A stretch of 64,000 nucleotides of DNA, from NCBI GenBank assembly GCA_014190675.1, contig BJGT01000002.1, forward strand, positions 1 to 64,000, given 5' to 3'. Origin of the DNA: Comamonadaceae bacterium. GTDB lineage: Bacteria > Pseudomonadota > Gammaproteobacteria > Burkholderiales > Burkholderiaceae_C. The notes under the pieces are model-generated. The model was not told where the DNA came from, searched no databases, and saw only the letters and a list, made by a program, of their open reading frames with translations. This document shows positions 1 to 10,939 of the stretch, in pieces; the first letter of the stretch is position 1; every line of letters starts with the position of its first letter. The position numbers were made by a program, and so were the translations under genes.

Positions 1-126
1 CTGGGGCAGGTGCTGCCTCCGCTGCGGCGGCGGCTGGGGCAGGTGCTGCCTCCGCTGCGGCGGCGGCTGGGGCAGGTGCTGCCTCCGCTGCGGCGGCGGC
101 TGGGGCAGGTGCTGCCTCCGCTGCGG
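1..126. repeat. 33-bp tandem repeat inside the OmpA-family gene
   Basis: A 33-bp unit starting CTGGGGCAGGTGCTGCCTCC repeats head to tail at 1, 34, 67 and 100. The first three copies are identical by eye and the fourth is truncated after about 27 bases. Because 33 is a multiple of three, each unit adds 11 residues (Glu plus Ala/Pro) to the linker of the OmpA-like protein without shifting frame. The array continues past the left edge, so the total copy number is unknown. Identical copies suggest recent slippage or recombination. Confidence 0.9.
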
Positions 127-400
127 CAACTGGTGCAGGGGCTACAGCAGGGGCTGCGGCCGGTGCAACAGTTGCGGCAGCAACTGGCGCAGACGCAGGC
201 AAAGGCATGGCCACGATAGCGCCGTCACAGCCTGCAGCGGCGGTGGCGGGTGTCCAGGCACCCGACCTCCAGCACAGACCGGTCGAGTTTTTCCAAACTT
301 CGCCAGATGCGTTGCGCCAGTTGTCGATGGTTTGAGCGGCCGCAGTGCTTACAAGCGCTGTGGCAGCCAGCAAGGTGGCCAACTTGATTGAATTCTTCAT
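1..400 (-). CDS. OmpA-family outer membrane protein, N-terminal part (runs off the window)
   Basis: The minus strand reads open from an ATG at 400 to the window edge, so only the first 133 codons are present. A signal peptide (MKNSIKLATLLAATALVSTAAAQ) is followed by a mature start NWRNASGEVWKNSTGLCWR and a pair of cysteines. This pattern is typical of Burkholderiales OmpA-like porin/peptidoglycan-binding proteins, which link outer membrane and cell wall. After about residue 65 the protein becomes an Ala/Pro-rich linker built from an 11-residue repeat. The C-terminal OmpA peptidoglycan-binding domain would lie outside the window, so the family call rests on the N-terminus and on the position beside gyrA, where ompA usually sits in this order. 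A good ribosome site (AAGGAGA) precedes the ATG. Confidence 0.8.
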   Translation of the reverse strand, partial: MKNSIKLATLLAATALVSTAAAQTIDNWRNASGEVWKNSTGLCWRSGAWTPATAAAGCDGAIVAMPLPASAPVAAATVAPAAAPAVAPAPVAAAEAAPAPAAAAAEAAPAPAAAAAEAAPAPAAAAAEAAPAP

Positions 401-577
401 GGTTCTCCTTTGTAGGGACAAAAGGCTGCAGGCGGGCTGCAAACGTTTAGTGAACGTCTCGAGCGCATTGCACTCAAAGCGGTGCGATTATTGTGCCACA
501 GCCGTTTTAGAGAATGCCGTTTGGTTTTTGGGTGGTGCGGCACGGTGCATCAATCGCCTCAGAAACCCGGCTAGGCG

Positions 578-608
578 TTGCCAAATAACTACACCTGCGG
601 CATAGAAT
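578..608 (+). promoter_or_regulatory. Possible sigma70 promoter of gyrA
   Basis: TTGCCA at 578-583 and TAGAAT at 603-608 resemble -35 and -10 boxes. The spacer is 19 bp, longer than ideal, and the start codon lies 46 bp downstream. This is a weak pattern match only; no transcription start can be read from sequence. Confidence 0.3.
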
Positions 609-653
609 CAGTTTGGGACTAGGTTCCACATTCAACCCAGCTGTAAGCGCCCA

Positions 654-3284
654 ATGACTCAGTTTGCCAAAGAAACCCTGCCCATTAGTTTAGAAGAGGA
701 AATGCGGCGCAGCTACCTCGATTACGCCATGAGCGTGATTGTCGGCCGCGCCCTGCCCGACGCCCGAGACGGTCTCAAACCGGTGCACCGGCGGGTTCTG
801 TTTGCGATGCACGAGCTTAGCAACGACTGGAACCGCCCCTATAAAAAATCTGCCCGTATCGTGGGCGACGTGATCGGCAAATACCATCCGCATGGGGATC
901 AGTCGGTCTACGACACGATTGTGCGTATGGCCCAGGATTTTTCCATGCGGCACATGCTGGTAGACGGGCAGGGCAACTTTGGCTCGGTTGACGGCGACAA
1001 CGCGGCTGCCATGCGGTACACCGAAATCCGGCTGGCCAAAATTGCCCATGAACTGTTGGCCGACCTGGACAAAGAGACGGTTGATTTCGGCCCCAATTAC
1101 GACGGCTCTGAAAAAGAACCTTTGGTGCTGCCAGCGCGCCTACCCAACCTGCTGGTCAATGGCTCGGGCGGCATTGCCGTGGGCATGGCCACCAATATAC
1201 CGCCGCACAACCTCAACGAGGTGGTGGACGCCTGCCTGCACCTGCTGGGCAACCCTGAGGCATCGATCGACGAACTCATGGAGATCGTGCCTGCACCTGA
1301 TTTCCCGACGGCGGGCATTATTTACGGCATCAATGGCGTGAAAGACGGCTATCGCACCGGGCGTGGCAAGGTGGTAATGCGGGCCAAGTGCCATTTTGAA
1401 GACATCGACCGGGGGCAGCGCCAGGCGATCATCGTTGACGAGTTGCCCTACCAGGTCAACAAAAAGACCCTGCAAGAACGCATGGCCGAGCTGGTGCACG
1501 AGAAAAAAATTGAGGGCATCAGCCACATCCAGGACGAGTCAGACAAGTCAGGCATGCGCCTGGTGATTGAACTCAAGCGCGGCGAGGTGCCTGAGGTGGT
1601 GCTCAACAACCTGTACAAGCAAACCCAGTTGCAAGACACCTTCGGCATGAACATGGTGGCGCTGATCAACGGCCAACCGAAGCTGTGCAACCTGAAAGAC
1701 CTGATCGAAGTCTTCTTACAGCATCGCCGCGAAGTGGTGACGCGGCGCACCGTCTTCAACCTGCGCAAGGCACGCGAGCGCGGTCATGTGCTCGAAGGCC
1801 TGGCTGTGGCGCTGGCCAACATTGATGCGTTTATTGCCATCATCCGTAACGCACCCACGCCGCCAGTGGCCAAGACAGCGTTGATGGCGCAGTCTTGGGA
1901 CAGCCAGTTGGTGCGCGAAATGCTAACCCGCACACGGGCCGATGGCGGCGCCATCAACGCTGACGACTACCGCCCGGCTGGCCTGGAGCTCATGTATGGC
2001 ATGGGCAGCGACGGCTTCTACCGGCTGTCTGACACCCAGGCGCAAGAAATACTGCAAATGCGCCTGCAACGCCTCACCGGCCTGGAGCAAGACAAGATTG
2101 TTGCCGAGTACAAAGAAGTGATGGGGGAGATCGAGGACTTGCTCGATATTTTGGCCAGGCCACAGCGGGTATCGACCATCATTAAAGAGGAATTGAGCGC
2201 CATCAGGGCCGAGTTTGGACAAACCAAAATCGGCGCGCGGCGCAGCCTGGTGGAATACAGCTCTTTCGACCTCAGTACAGAAGACCTGATCACGCCCACC
2301 GACATGGTGGTCACCCTGTCCCATGGCGGCTACATCAAGAGCCAGCCACTGGGCGAGTACCGGGCGCAAAAGCGTGGCGGGCGCGGCAAACAAGCCACCG
2401 CCACCAAAGAGGACGATTGGGTTGACCAGCTCTTTATTGCCAACACGCACGACTATATTTTGTGCTTCAGCAACCGTGGGCGCATGTACTGGCTCAAGGT
2501 GTGGGAGGTGCCGCAAGGCTCGCGGGGCTCGCGCGGGCGCCCCATCGTCAACATGTTTCCGCTGGCTGAGGGCGAGAAAATCACGGTGGTGCTGCCCTTG
2601 ACTGGAGAGAAGCGCAGCTTCCCGGCCGACCAGTATGTGTTCATGGCCACCCGCATGGGCACCGTCAAGAAAACCACGCTGGATGAATTCAGCAACCCGC
2701 GCAAGGCCGGCATCATCGCGGTTGACCTCGACGAGGGTGACTTCCTGATCGGCGCCGCCCTGACCGACGGCAAACACGATGTGATGCTGTTCAGCGACGC
2801 CGGCAAGGCGGTGCGTTTTGATGAGAACGATGTACGCCCGATGGGCCGGCAAGCGCGCGGGGTGCGCGGCATGCTGCTCGAGGACGGGCAAGGCGTGATC
2901 GCCATGCTGGTGGCAGAAGACGAACACCAAAGCGTGCTCACAGCCACCGAGAACGGCTACGGCAAGCGCACCAGCATCACAGAATACACCCGCCACGGCC
3001 GTGGCACCAAGGGCATGATTGCGATCACCCAGTCAGAGCGTAATGGCAGAGTGGTGGCGGCCACGCTGGTGCATGTGGACGACGAGATCATGCTCATCAC
3101 CGACCGCGGCGTTTTGGTCCGCACCCGGGTCAGTGAAATACGGGAACTCGGCCGCGCCACACAGGGTGTCACCCTGATCGGGCTTGATGAAGGCTCCAAG
3201 CTCAGCGGTCTGCAGCGCATTGTTGAGAATGACGCCATTTCGGCCGAGGGTGACGCCACCAGCGATGACGACACGCCCGTTTAA
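654..3284 (+). CDS. gyrA: DNA gyrase subunit A
   Basis: Full-length GyrA of 876 residues, the breakage-reunion subunit of the A2B2 gyrase that introduces negative supercoils. The N-terminal winged-helix region carries the catalytic tyrosine in the AAMRYTE motif (Arg121-Tyr122 by count). The quinolone-determining stretch reads [10 protein letters not shown], so residue 83 is Gln and 87 is Asp. The C-terminal beta-pinwheel contains a GyrA-box-like QKRGGRG near residue 570. No start before 654 fits better. The last 20 bp overlap the next gene, serC, in another frame, implying a coupled transcript into amino acid biosynthesis genes, as is common in Burkholderiales. Confidence 0.97.
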   Translation: MTQFAKETLPISLEEEMRRSYLDYAMSVIVGRALPDARDGLKPVHRRVLFAMHELSNDWNRPYKKSARIVGDVIGKYHPHGDQSVYDTIVRMAQDFSMRHMLVDGQGNFGSVDGDNAAAMRYTEIRLAKIAHELLADLDKETVDFGPNYDGSEKEPLVLPARLPNLLVNGSGGIAVGMATNIPPHNLNEVVDACLHLLGNPEASIDELMEIVPAPDFPTAGIIYGINGVKDGYRTGRGKVVMRAKCHFEDIDRGQRQAIIVDELPYQVNKKTLQERMAELVHEKKIEGISHIQDESDKSGMRLVIELKRGEVPEVVLNNLYKQTQLQDTFGMNMVALINGQPKLCNLKDLIEVFLQHRREVVTRRTVFNLRKARERGHVLEGLAVALANIDAFIAIIRNAPTPPVAKTALMAQSWDSQLVREMLTRTRADGGAINADDYRPAGLELMYGMGSDGFYRLSDTQAQEILQMRLQRLTGLEQDKIVAEYKEVMGEIEDLLDILARPQRVSTIIKEELSAIRAEFGQTKIGARRSLVEYSSFDLSTEDLITPTDMVVTLSHGGYIKSQPLGEYRAQKRGGRGKQATATKEDDWVDQLFIANTHDYILCFSNRGRMYWLKVWEVPQGSRGSRGRPIVNMFPLAEGEKITVVLPLTGEKRSFPADQYVFMATRMGTVKKTTLDEFSNPRKAGIIAVDLDEGDFLIGAALTDGKHDVMLFSDAGKAVRFDENDVRPMGRQARGVRGMLLEDGQGVIAMLVAEDEHQSVLTATENGYGKRTSITEYTRHGRGTKGMIAITQSERNGRVVAATLVHVDDEIMLITDRGVLVRTRVSEIRELGRATQGVTLIGLDEGSKLSGLQRIVENDAISAEGDATSDDDTPV

Positions 3285-4380
3285 TTTTTCGGCCGGCCCG
3301 GCCGCCATGCCCGAAGATGTGCTCAAGCAGGCTGCCGCCGAGATGCTTGATTGGCAGGGCAGCGGCATGGGGGTGATGGAGATGAGCCATCGGGGCCCGG
3401 ACTTCACCGCAATTCACCAACAGGCCCAGGCCGACCTGCGCGAGCTGCTCGCCATACCTGAGCAGTTCCATATTCTTTTCATGCAGGGCGGTGGCCTGGC
3501 CGAGAACGCGATCGTGCCGCTCAACCTGGCAGCCCGGATCGGCAAAACTGCTGCCAATGCCAGGGCAGATTTTGTGGTGACAGGCAGTTGGAGCCAAAAA
3601 TCGCTCCAAGAGGCCCAGCGCTATTGCAGCACTGCGCTGGCAGCAAGCAACCAAGAAAGCGGGCACACCGCGCTGCCCATGCCCGCCAGTTGGCGCCTCA
3701 GCCCAGAGGCGAGCTATGTGCACATCTGCAGCAATGAAACGATTCAAGGGGTCGAATTCCATGAACTGCCTGACCTGCAGGCACTTGGCTGTAATGCGCC
3801 TTTGGTGATCGATTTTTCCTCGCACGCAGCCTCCCGGCCGGTCGACTGGTCGCGCGTGGGACTGGCCTTTGGCGGCGCCCAAAAAAACCTAGGCCCGGCT
3901 GGCTTAACCCTGGTGGTGGTTCGAGACGACCTGCTAGGCCACGCCCTGCCGGGCTGCCCGAGTGCCTTTGACTATAAAAAAGTGGCTGATGCCGGGTCGA
4001 TGTTCAACACCCCTCCGACCTATGCCATCTACATGGCTGGGCTGGTTTTTCGGTGGCTCAAAGATCAGGGCGGTATCGCAGCGATTGAAGCCCGGAACCA
4101 GGCCAAAGCAGCCATGCTTTATGCCGCCATCGACAGCTCCGAGCTGTATGTCAACCGGGTGCAGCCGGTCTGTCGCTCGCGCATGAATGTGCCATTTTTT
4201 TTACGCGAAGAGCGGCTCAACCAGGCTTTTTTAGCCGGTGCGCAAGCCGCCGGCCTGTTGCAGCTCAAGGGTCACAAATCAGTTGGGGGTATGCGCGCGA
4301 GCATCTACAACGCCATGCCGATGGCCGGCGTGCAGGCACTGGCGGCCTACATGCGAGAATTTGAAAAAACCAAAGCCTGA
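3265..4380 (+). CDS. serC: Phosphoserine aminotransferase
   Basis: SerC (371 residues) is a class V, PLP-dependent aminotransferase that converts 3-phosphohydroxypyruvate plus glutamate to phosphoserine in serine synthesis, and also acts in pyridoxal phosphate synthesis. The family N-terminus ([17 protein letters not shown]) fixes the ATG at 3265; an in-frame ATG at 3184 would add 27 unrelated residues deep inside gyrA. The PLP lysine lies in [12 protein letters not shown]. The gene starts 20 bp before the gyrA stop and is followed after 16 bp by pheA, so it begins a tight run of amino acid genes. Confidence 0.96.
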   Translation: MTTRPFNFSAGPAAMPEDVLKQAAAEMLDWQGSGMGVMEMSHRGPDFTAIHQQAQADLRELLAIPEQFHILFMQGGGLAENAIVPLNLAARIGKTAANARADFVVTGSWSQKSLQEAQRYCSTALAASNQESGHTALPMPASWRLSPEASYVHICSNETIQGVEFHELPDLQALGCNAPLVIDFSSHAASRPVDWSRVGLAFGGAQKNLGPAGLTLVVVRDDLLGHALPGCPSAFDYKKVADAGSMFNTPPTYAIYMAGLVFRWLKDQGGIAAIEARNQAKAAMLYAAIDSSELYVNRVQPVCRSRMNVPFFLREERLNQAFLAGAQAAGLLQLKGHKSVGGMRASIYNAMPMAGVQALAAYMREFEKTKA

Positions 4381-4396
4381 GGCACAGCCGCACACC

Positions 4397-5479
4397 ATGG
4401 CCAAAACCCTGCCCCAATTACGCACCGAGATTGATGCGCTCGACCAGCAACTGCTGGCCCTGCTGAGCCAGCGAGCCAACTTGGCACTGGAGGTGGGCGA
4501 AATCAAGCGCCACGAGGGCTCGCCGGTTTTTCGACCCGAGCGCGAAACGCAGGTGATCCAGGGCCTGCAAACTGCCAACCCGGGGCCGCTAAAAGGCCCA
4601 CACTTGGCCCTGATCTGGCGGGAAATCATGTCAGCCTGCCGCGCCTTGGAGTCGGTGCAACGGGTCGCCTATTTGGGCCCGGCTGGCACTTTCAGTGAAC
4701 AAGCGGCGCTGCAGTTTTTTGGCTCCAGCATCGAACACGCACCCTGTGCCAGCATTGACGAGGTGTTCAGGCTGACCGCCGCCGGTGGCGCCGCCTTTGG
4801 CGTGGTGCCGGTAGAAAACTCAAGCGAAGGCGTGATCTCGCGCTCGCTTGATTTGCTGCTGGGCTCGCCGCTGCATATCGTGGGAGAGACCAGTTTTTTG
4901 GTGCGCCACAACCTGCTGCGCCTGCAGGCCTCGCTGGCCGATATCGAGGTGGTGTACGCACACCCCCAGGCGCTGGCACAGTGCCAAAACTGGCTCAATA
5001 CCCATCTGCCCAAGGCCGAGCGTCGTGCGGCTGCCAGCAATGCCGAGGGCGCGCGCCTGGCGGCAACCCAAGCGAGCTGGGCGGCAATTGCCAGCGAGCG
5101 GGCCGGCAGTGAATTTGGCCTGCAGGTGGCGTCCCCCGCGATTCAAGACGATGCCTTTAACCGCACCCGTTTTGCGGTGGTTTGCCTGCCCAGTACCCTG
5201 AGCGCACCAGCGCCTTCCGGGCGCGACTGTGTCAGCCTGATCGTCTCAGTGCCCAACCAACCGGGCGCGGTACACGACCTGCTGGTGCCGCTCAAACAAC
5301 ACGGGGTCTCCATGACCCGCTTTGAGTCGCGCCCGGCCCGCTCTGGCCAGTGGGAATACTACTTCTACATTGATATCGCAGGCCACCCAAGCCAGCCCCA
5401 TGTGGCAGCCGCACTGGCAGAACTGCAAGGCCTGTGTGCTTTTTACAAACTGCTGGGCGCCTATCCGGCGGGCGAGTGA
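4397..5479 (+). CDS. pheA: Bifunctional chorismate mutase / prephenate dehydratase (P-protein)
   Basis: This 360-residue cytoplasmic protein makes phenylpyruvate from chorismate. An AroQ-type chorismate mutase helix region (about residues 5-85, beginning LRTEIDALDQQLLALLSQR) precedes the prephenate dehydratase domain, which starts at VAYLGPAGTFSEQA and contains the VPVENSSEG motif. A C-terminal ACT domain with the ESRP motif probably binds phenylalanine for feedback inhibition. The ATG at 4397 was chosen because it directly precedes the mutase domain. The stop codon overlaps the start of tyrA (TGATG), indicating translational coupling. Confidence 0.96.
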   Translation: MAKTLPQLRTEIDALDQQLLALLSQRANLALEVGEIKRHEGSPVFRPERETQVIQGLQTANPGPLKGPHLALIWREIMSACRALESVQRVAYLGPAGTFSEQAALQFFGSSIEHAPCASIDEVFRLTAAGGAAFGVVPVENSSEGVISRSLDLLLGSPLHIVGETSFLVRHNLLRLQASLADIEVVYAHPQALAQCQNWLNTHLPKAERRAAASNAEGARLAATQASWAAIASERAGSEFGLQVASPAIQDDAFNRTRFAVVCLPSTLSAPAPSGRDCVSLIVSVPNQPGAVHDLLVPLKQHGVSMTRFESRPARSGQWEYYFYIDIAGHPSQPHVAAALAELQGLCAFYKLLGAYPAGE

Positions 5480-6351
5480 TGTTGCAGCAACTCGGCCTGA
5501 TTGGCTGCGGCTTGATGGGTGGCTCCTTTGCCTTGGCCCTCCGACAGGCCGGCCTGGTTCAGCGGGTGGTTGGCTACAGCAAGTCTGCCGGCACACTGGC
5601 CCGGGCGCTCCAACTCGGCGTGATTGACAGCGCTGCCGAAAGCCCCCTGGACGCTGCCACCGGCTCCGATCTGGTGCTGCTGGCCGTGCCCGTGGCGGCT
5701 ACCGAAAGCAGCCTGCGCGCGATCGGAACCGCTGTGCATGGCGGTATGTTGGTGATGGATGTCGGCTCCACCAAGCAAGACGTGGTTGCCGCAGCGCAAA
5801 GGGCTCTGGGAGAACATGTCAGCTGCTTTGTGCCCGCGCACCCTGTGGCCGGCAGCGAGGCCTCGGGTGTAGAGCACGCCCAGGCCAGCCTGTACCAACA
5901 GCGCCAGGTGATTCTCACGCCAGACGCGCGCACCTCTGCGCCCCTGTTGGCCAAGGCCAGGGCGGTCTGGTCGGCTATCGGCAGCCATGTGCTGGAGATG
6001 ACGCCGCAGGCGCACGATGCGGCTTTTGCGGCCATCAGCCACCTGCCCCACCTGCTGTCTTTCGCGCTGGTGAATTCGATTACCCAGCAAAGTCGGGGCG
6101 CAGATTTTTTGAGGCTTGCTGGGCCTGGCTTTCGAGATTTCAGCCGGATTGCCGCCAGCGAGCCCGGCATGTGGCGCGACATTTTGCGCGTCAACCAAGC
6201 CGAGGTGTTGGCGCAGTGCCAGCAGTTTCGCGCCAGCCTGCTGGCACTGGAGCAGGCGATGCTCAGTGCCGACGGTGCTGCCCTTGAGAGCCTGATCGAA
6301 CAGGCCAGCCAGACACGCGCCCAGTGGCGTATGGGGCCGGCTGCGCGCTGA
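5479..6351 (+). CDS. tyrA: Prephenate dehydrogenase
   Basis: A 290-residue TyrA that oxidatively decarboxylates prephenate to 4-hydroxyphenylpyruvate with NAD(P)+. The dinucleotide-binding loop [11 protein letters not shown] is near the N-terminus, and the conserved HPVAGSE and [10 protein letters not shown] segments follow. The ATG shares a base with the pheA stop, and its own stop shares a base with the aroA start, so pheA, tyrA and aroA-cmk are chained by one-base overlaps. No hisC-like aminotransferase lies between pheA and tyrA, although one is found there in some relatives (from memory). Confidence 0.94.
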   Translation: MLQQLGLIGCGLMGGSFALALRQAGLVQRVVGYSKSAGTLARALQLGVIDSAAESPLDAATGSDLVLLAVPVAATESSLRAIGTAVHGGMLVMDVGSTKQDVVAAAQRALGEHVSCFVPAHPVAGSEASGVEHAQASLYQQRQVILTPDARTSAPLLAKARAVWSAIGSHVLEMTPQAHDAAFAAISHLPHLLSFALVNSITQQSRGADFLRLAGPGFRDFSRIAASEPGMWRDILRVNQAEVLAQCQQFRASLLALEQAMLSADGAALESLIEQASQTRAQWRMGPAAR

Positions 6352-8369
6352 TGTTTGCCAACGCTTATTTGGACATACCGCACCTCGCTGCTGCCGGCGG
6401 CAGCTTGGTGCTGCCTGGCTCCAAGAGCATCTCAAACCGGGTGTTGCTGCTGTCGGCCCTGTGTCAGGGCAGCACCCGGCTGCATGATCTGCTTGATTCG
6501 GATGACACCCGTGTCATGCTCACCGCCCTGCGCCAGCTCGGCTGCGGGGTGCGCCAAGTCGGTAATCAAGTCGACATCGACGGCCTTGGCGGGCGCCTGG
6601 CCTGCCAGCGTGCAGAGCTGTTCTTGGGTAACGCCGGCACCGCGATCCGACCGCTCACGGCAGCACTGGCAGTACTGGGTGGCGATTTTGAATTGCGCGG
6701 CGTGCCGCGCATGCACGAGCGCCCGATTGGCGACTTGGTGGAGGCCTTGCGCCAACTCGGCTGTCAGATTGACTACCTCGGCCAGCCCGGCTACCCGCCC
6801 CTGCGCATTGGCCAGCCCAAGCTGCAGCTCGACGCGCCGATTCAGGTGCGTGGCGATGTTTCTAGCCAGTTTTTGACGGCTTTGTTGATGGCACTGCCGC
6901 TGGTGGCTGGCCGGCGCATCGTGATAGAGGTGGTGGGCGAGTTGATCTCCCGCCCTTATGTCGAGATCACGCTCAACTTGCTGGCCAGGTTTGGGGTTGA
7001 GGTGCAGCGCCAGGGCTGGCAACGGTTCGTCATACCGGCGGGCAGCCAGTTGCGCTCACCGGGCAGCCTGCACGTGGAAGCCGACGCCTCGTCTGCCAGC
7101 TATTTCATTGCGCTGGGGGCGATTGCGGCTGGCCGGGCAGGAGCCCGTGGCATCCAAATTTCGGGGCTAGGGGCCGACTCGATCCAGGGCGACATCCGCT
7201 TCACCGAAGCAGCCCGCTTGATGGGTGCACAAGTACAAAGCGGCCCGAATTACTTGGCCATCGAGCGCGGCGAACCCGGCCAGGGCTGGCCACTCAAAGC
7301 CATAGACCTCGACTGCAACCATATTCCGGACGCTGCCATGACGCTGGCCATCATGGCGCTCTATGCCAGCGGCACCACTACCCTGCGCAACATCGCCAGT
7401 TGGCGGGTGAAAGAGACCGACCGCCTGACCGCCATGGCTACCGAATTGCGCAAGCTCGGCGCTACGGTGGAAGAAGGCATCGACTTTCTGCGCATCACCG
7501 CCCCAGCCACAGCGTCCGACTGGCGCGCGGCCAGCATCCACACCTATGACGACCACCGCATGGCCATGTGTTTTGCGCTGGCGGCTTTTAACCCGGCCGG
7601 GCTGCCAGTGCGCATCGAAGACCCCAAATGTGTCGCCAAAACCTTTCCCGATTATTTTGAGCAGCTGTTTGCCGTGGCCCATGCTGCGGTGGGCAGCCTG
7701 CCGGTGATTTGCATCGACGGCCCGACTGCCTCGGGCAAGGGCACGCTGGCCGCCGCCTTGGCAGCGCAACTGGGCTACCACTTTTTGGACTCGGGCGCCC
7801 TCTACCGGATCACCGCCTTGGCCGCCCGCCAAGCCGGTCTGGCCCTGGACGCCTCGCAGGAGCCGGCGCTTGCCGCCTTGGCTCAGGGTCTGCACATCAG
7901 CTTTGAGCGCGACCGCGTGTTGCTTGATGGCACCGATATCAGTGCGGCCATTCGCACTGAACAAGCTGGCATGGACGCCTCTCGCGTGTCAGTACTGCCT
8001 CTGTTGCGCGAGGCACTGTTGTCATTGCAACGCGGTTTTGCCCGACTGCCCGGCCTGGTGGCCGATGGACGCGACATGGGCACAGTGGTTTTTCCGCAGG
8101 CCCGGCTCAAGATCTTCCTGACTGCCAGCGCGCAAAAACGCGCCCACCGTCGCCACAATCAACTGATTTCGCAGGGAATCTCGGTTACACTGTCTGCCCT
8201 TCAAGCAGATCTGGAAGCGCGCGACGCCCGGGACATGTCCCGCAGCGCAGCACCTTTGAGGCCTGCCGAAGACGCCCGGTTGCTAGACAACTCGGATCTC
8301 TCGATACAACAATCAAGCGATCTGGTGTTGGGCTGGTGGCAAGGCATACAGCCTTTCAAAGCCATTTGA
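6351..8369 (+). CDS. aroA-cmk: Fused EPSP synthase / cytidylate kinase
   Basis: One 672-residue reading frame carries two enzymes. Residues about 1-440 are 3-phosphoshikimate 1-carboxyvinyltransferase ([31 protein letters not shown] motifs), the sixth shikimate step. From about residue 450 the chain is a complete cytidylate kinase: P-loop GPTASGKGT near 457, DSGALYR, and [11 protein letters not shown]. The linker is only about ten residues and contains no stop. In many bacteria aroA and cmk are separate neighbours; a fused form is known in some Comamonadaceae. The start at 6351 overlaps the tyrA stop. A separate rpsA follows 97 bp later, matching the common cmk-rpsA order. Confidence 0.94.
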   Translation: MFANAYLDIPHLAAAGGSLVLPGSKSISNRVLLLSALCQGSTRLHDLLDSDDTRVMLTALRQLGCGVRQVGNQVDIDGLGGRLACQRAELFLGNAGTAIRPLTAALAVLGGDFELRGVPRMHERPIGDLVEALRQLGCQIDYLGQPGYPPLRIGQPKLQLDAPIQVRGDVSSQFLTALLMALPLVAGRRIVIEVVGELISRPYVEITLNLLARFGVEVQRQGWQRFVIPAGSQLRSPGSLHVEADASSASYFIALGAIAAGRAGARGIQISGLGADSIQGDIRFTEAARLMGAQVQSGPNYLAIERGEPGQGWPLKAIDLDCNHIPDAAMTLAIMALYASGTTTLRNIASWRVKETDRLTAMATELRKLGATVEEGIDFLRITAPATASDWRAASIHTYDDHRMAMCFALAAFNPAGLPVRIEDPKCVAKTFPDYFEQLFAVAHAAVGSLPVICIDGPTASGKGTLAAALAAQLGYHFLDSGALYRITALAARQAGLALDASQEPALAALAQGLHISFERDRVLLDGTDISAAIRTEQAGMDASRVSVLPLLREALLSLQRGFARLPGLVADGRDMGTVVFPQARLKIFLTASAQKRAHRRHNQLISQGISVTLSALQADLEARDARDMSRSAAPLRPAEDARLLDNSDLSIQQSSDLVLGWWQGIQPFKAI

Positions 8370-8466
8370 GAGGCCGAAACGGCCCGCATCTGTCATCTCG
8401 CACCGCAATTGGTGCTCTGCAGAAGCGGATCAACAACCTAACCGCGGTCCAAGCCGCAATCAAAAA

Positions 8467-10146
8467 ATGTCTGAATCTTTTGCCGCCCTGTTTGAAGAAT
8501 CCCTTTTACGCACTGAAATGCGCACCGGCGAGGTCATTACCGCGGAAGTGGTGCGTATTGAGCACAGTTTTGTGGTCGTCAATGCCGGCCTCAAATCCGA
8601 GGCCTATGTGCCGCTCGAAGAATTCAAAAACGACAAGGGCGAAATCGAAGTCCAGGTGGGTGATTTTGTGTCGGTGGCCATCGGGTCCATCGAAAACGGC
8701 TACGGCGACACCATCCTCTCGCGCGACACGGCCAAGCGCCTGGCCTCCTGGATGAGCCTGGAAAAAGCCCTGGAAACCGGCGAGTTCGTCACCGGCACCA
8801 CCAGCGGCAAGGTCAAGGGCGGCCTCACGGTTTTGGTCAATGGCATCCGCGCCTTCCTGCCCGGCTCCTTGGTTGACACCCGTCCCACCAAAGACCTGTC
8901 CCCCTACGAGAACAAGACCCTGGAGTTCAAGGTCATCAAGCTCGATCGCAAACGCAACAACGTGGTGCTGTCGCGCCGCGCCGTGGTGGAAGCCTCGATG
9001 GGCGAAGAGCGTGCCAAGCTGATGCAGACTCTCAAAGAAGGCTCTGTGGTTCACGGCGTGGTCAAGAACATCACTGAGTACGGCGCCTTTGTCGACCTCG
9101 GCGGGATTGACGGCCTGCTGCACATCACTGACATGGCCTGGCGCCGGGTCCGCCACCCCAGCGAAGTAGTCACCGCAGGCCAAGAAATCACCGCCAAGAT
9201 CCTCAAGTTTGACACCGAGAAAAACCGCGTGTCGCTGGGCCTCAAGCAAATGGGCGACGACCCCTGGATGGGCGTTAACCGCCGCTACCCTCAAGGCACG
9301 CGCATGTTTGGCAAGATCACCAACATTGCAGACTACGGCGCTTTTGTGGAACTCGAGCCCGGCATCGAAGGGCTGGTGCATGTCTCAGAGATGGACTGGA
9401 CCAACAAGAATGTGGCGCCGAGCAAAATCGTCGCGCTGGGCGACGAAGTTGAAGTCATGGTGCTGGAAATCGACGAAGACAAGCGCCGCATCTCGCTGGG
9501 CATGAAGCAGTGCCGGGCCAACCCGTGGCAAGAATTTGCCCAAAACACCAAGCGCGGCGACCGGGTCAAAGGCCCGATCAAGTCGATCACCGACTTTGGT
9601 GTTTTCGTCGGCCTGGCAGCCGGCATAGACGGGCTGGTACACCTGTCTGACCTGTCTTGGAACGAGCCCGGCGAAGCTGCCGTGCGCAACTACAAAAAGG
9701 GGCAGGACGTGGAAGCCATTGTGCTGGCTGTCGATGTCGACCGGGAACGTATCTCCCTGGGTATCAAACAGCTCGACTCCGACCCCTTCACCACCTTTGC
9801 CGCCATCAATGACAAGGGCCAGGTCGTGACCGGCAAGGTCAAGATGGTGGATGCTCGTGGCGCCGAGATTGATCTGGGCGATGAGGTCATTGGCTATCTG
9901 CGCGCCAGCGAAATCTCGCGGGACCGGGTCGACGATGCCCGCAATGTACTCAAAGAAGGCGACGAAGTCACCGCCGTGGTGGTCAACGTGGATCGCAAAA
10001 CCCGCAATATCCAGTTGTCGATCAAAGCCAAAGACGCGGCTGATCAGAGCGAAGCCATGGCCACCCTGAGCCAGGCCTCAGCCCGCGAAAACGCCGGCAC
10101 AACCAGCTTGGGGGCGCTGCTGCGCGCCAAGTTGGACAACAACTAA
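8467..10146 (+). CDS. rpsA: 30S ribosomal protein S1
   Basis: A 559-residue S1 with six successive S1/OB-fold RNA-binding repeats, the usual proteobacterial length. Repeats three to five show the [25 protein letters not shown] and [13 protein letters not shown] type motifs. S1 brings mRNA to the 30S subunit for initiation, especially where Shine-Dalgarno sites are weak. It follows aroA-cmk and precedes ihfB, the standard rpsA-ihfB pairing. The 97-bp leader upstream may contain an S1 autoregulatory structure, but none can be demonstrated here. Confidence 0.97.
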   Translation: MSESFAALFEESLLRTEMRTGEVITAEVVRIEHSFVVVNAGLKSEAYVPLEEFKNDKGEIEVQVGDFVSVAIGSIENGYGDTILSRDTAKRLASWMSLEKALETGEFVTGTTSGKVKGGLTVLVNGIRAFLPGSLVDTRPTKDLSPYENKTLEFKVIKLDRKRNNVVLSRRAVVEASMGEERAKLMQTLKEGSVVHGVVKNITEYGAFVDLGGIDGLLHITDMAWRRVRHPSEVVTAGQEITAKILKFDTEKNRVSLGLKQMGDDPWMGVNRRYPQGTRMFGKITNIADYGAFVELEPGIEGLVHVSEMDWTNKNVAPSKIVALGDEVEVMVLEIDEDKRRISLGMKQCRANPWQEFAQNTKRGDRVKGPIKSITDFGVFVGLAAGIDGLVHLSDLSWNEPGEAAVRNYKKGQDVEAIVLAVDVDRERISLGIKQLDSDPFTTFAAINDKGQVVTGKVKMVDARGAEIDLGDEVIGYLRASEISRDRVDDARNVLKEGDEVTAVVVNVDRKTRNIQLSIKAKDAADQSEAMATLSQASARENAGTTSLGALLRAKLDNN

Positions 10147-10174
10147 GCCGGCTCTACGAGCAAAAGAGTGCAAA

Positions 10175-10210
10175 CCGCTTAGGTAAGGGCCACCCGCATT
10201 ACCTGAGCGG
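10175..10210 (+). promoter_or_regulatory. Stable hairpin between rpsA and ihfB
   Basis: CCGCTTAGGTAA (10175-10186) pairs with TTACCTGAGCGG (10199-10210), giving a 12-bp stem with one G-U pair and a 12-base loop. It has no following T-run, so it is not a classic terminator. It ends 15 bases before the ihfB ATG, in a leader with no obvious Shine-Dalgarno site. It could act in processing, partial termination or translation control between rpsA and ihfB. Confidence 0.6.
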
Positions 10211-10225
10211 ACGCGCAATCAGCCC

Positions 10226-10537
10226 ATGACCCGATCTGACATTGTTGACGCGCTGGCCGAGCGTTTCGTCCAGCTGCCCTACCGCGACGCAGAGTTCGCG
10301 GTGCGCTCTATTCTGGATGCCATGAATGGAGCGCTGGTGCGCGGCAACCGCATCGAGATCCGTGGCTTTGGCAGTTTTTCAGTGAATCACCGCCTGCCGC
10401 GCCAAGGTCGCAACCCGCGCAGCGGCGAGAGTGTTGCTATTCCTGAGAGGCGGGTACTGCACTTCAAGCCGGGCAAAGCCCTGCGTGAAACCGTTGACAA
10501 GCAAACCCCCCAGCTCAAACTGCAGCGTAAAACCTGA
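10226..10537 (+). CDS. ihfB: Integration host factor subunit beta
   Basis: A 103-residue HU/IHF-family DNA-bending protein. The signature [21 protein letters not shown] and the arm segment [23 protein letters not shown] are intact, with the intercalating proline region preserved. IHF alpha/beta heterodimers bend DNA at specific sites in recombination and sigma54 promoters. Location directly after rpsA is the standard context for the beta subunit. Confidence 0.93.
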   Translation: MTRSDIVDALAERFVQLPYRDAEFAVRSILDAMNGALVRGNRIEIRGFGSFSVNHRLPRQGRNPRSGESVAIPERRVLHFKPGKALRETVDKQTPQLKLQRKT

Positions 10538-10630
10538 GCCCCAGGTCGGGTCGGACCAAGCCTTAAGCACCCGGTTGCCGGTTGGCCGGGCAGGTGCAAG
10601 GCTAGAATTGTTGGCACACCGGGGGACACC

Positions 10631-10939
10631 ATGAAACAGCTCGCGAGCCTGCTCAGATGGACGCTCAAGGCCGCCCTATTTTTCACGCTTTTTGCCTTCG
10701 CACTGAACAACCAGCACGACTCCACCGTGCATTTTTTCTTTGGCACGCAATGGCGTGCGCCCCAAGTGCTGGTGGTTCTGACGGCCTTTGCCTTGGGCTT
10801 GGCGGTGGGCGCCCTGGGCATGGTGCCGCGCTGGTGGAGGCAGCGCAGGGCAGCCCTGCGAGCTGCTAAAACCCTGCCCCAGGCTGCTAGCCCTCAGGCG
10901 GTAGCGGCGCCGATCGATCCGGCTGCCCATGGACTTTGA
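10631..10939 (+). CDS. lapA: LapA-family inner membrane protein
   Basis: A 102-residue protein with two predicted membrane spans (about 13-33 and 47-70) separated by a short loop HDSTVHFFFGTQWRAP, the layout of LapA (DUF1049). LapA works with LapB in controlling lipopolysaccharide amounts through LpxC turnover in enteric bacteria. The start has a GGGGGA ribosome site. Its last 11 bp overlap lapB, so the two are probably coupled. Confidence 0.85.
   Translation: MKQLASLLRWTLKAALFFTLFAFALNNQHDSTVHFFFGTQWRAPQVLVVLTAFALGLAVGALGMVPRWWRQRRAALRAAKTLPQAASPQAVAAPIDPAAHGL

Noticed and set aside
1..126. CRISPR-like direct repeats at the left edge
   Set aside because: Copies are head to tail with no spacers, the unit is a multiple of three and lies in frame in an Ala/Pro-rich linker; it is a coding tandem repeat.
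10..219. Plus-strand 69-residue open frame of repeated LPPLRRRLGQV
   Set aside because: It is the antisense shadow of the repeat in the OmpA-like gene.
894..924. Gln at GyrA position 83 as a quinolone-resistance mutation
   Set aside because: Ser/Thr is usual in E. coli, but without relatives one cannot tell a lineage-normal residue from a mutation.
1923..2996. Long minus-strand open frame inside gyrA
   Set aside because: Shadow frame in high-GC coding DNA, no family features, and gyrA is intact opposite.
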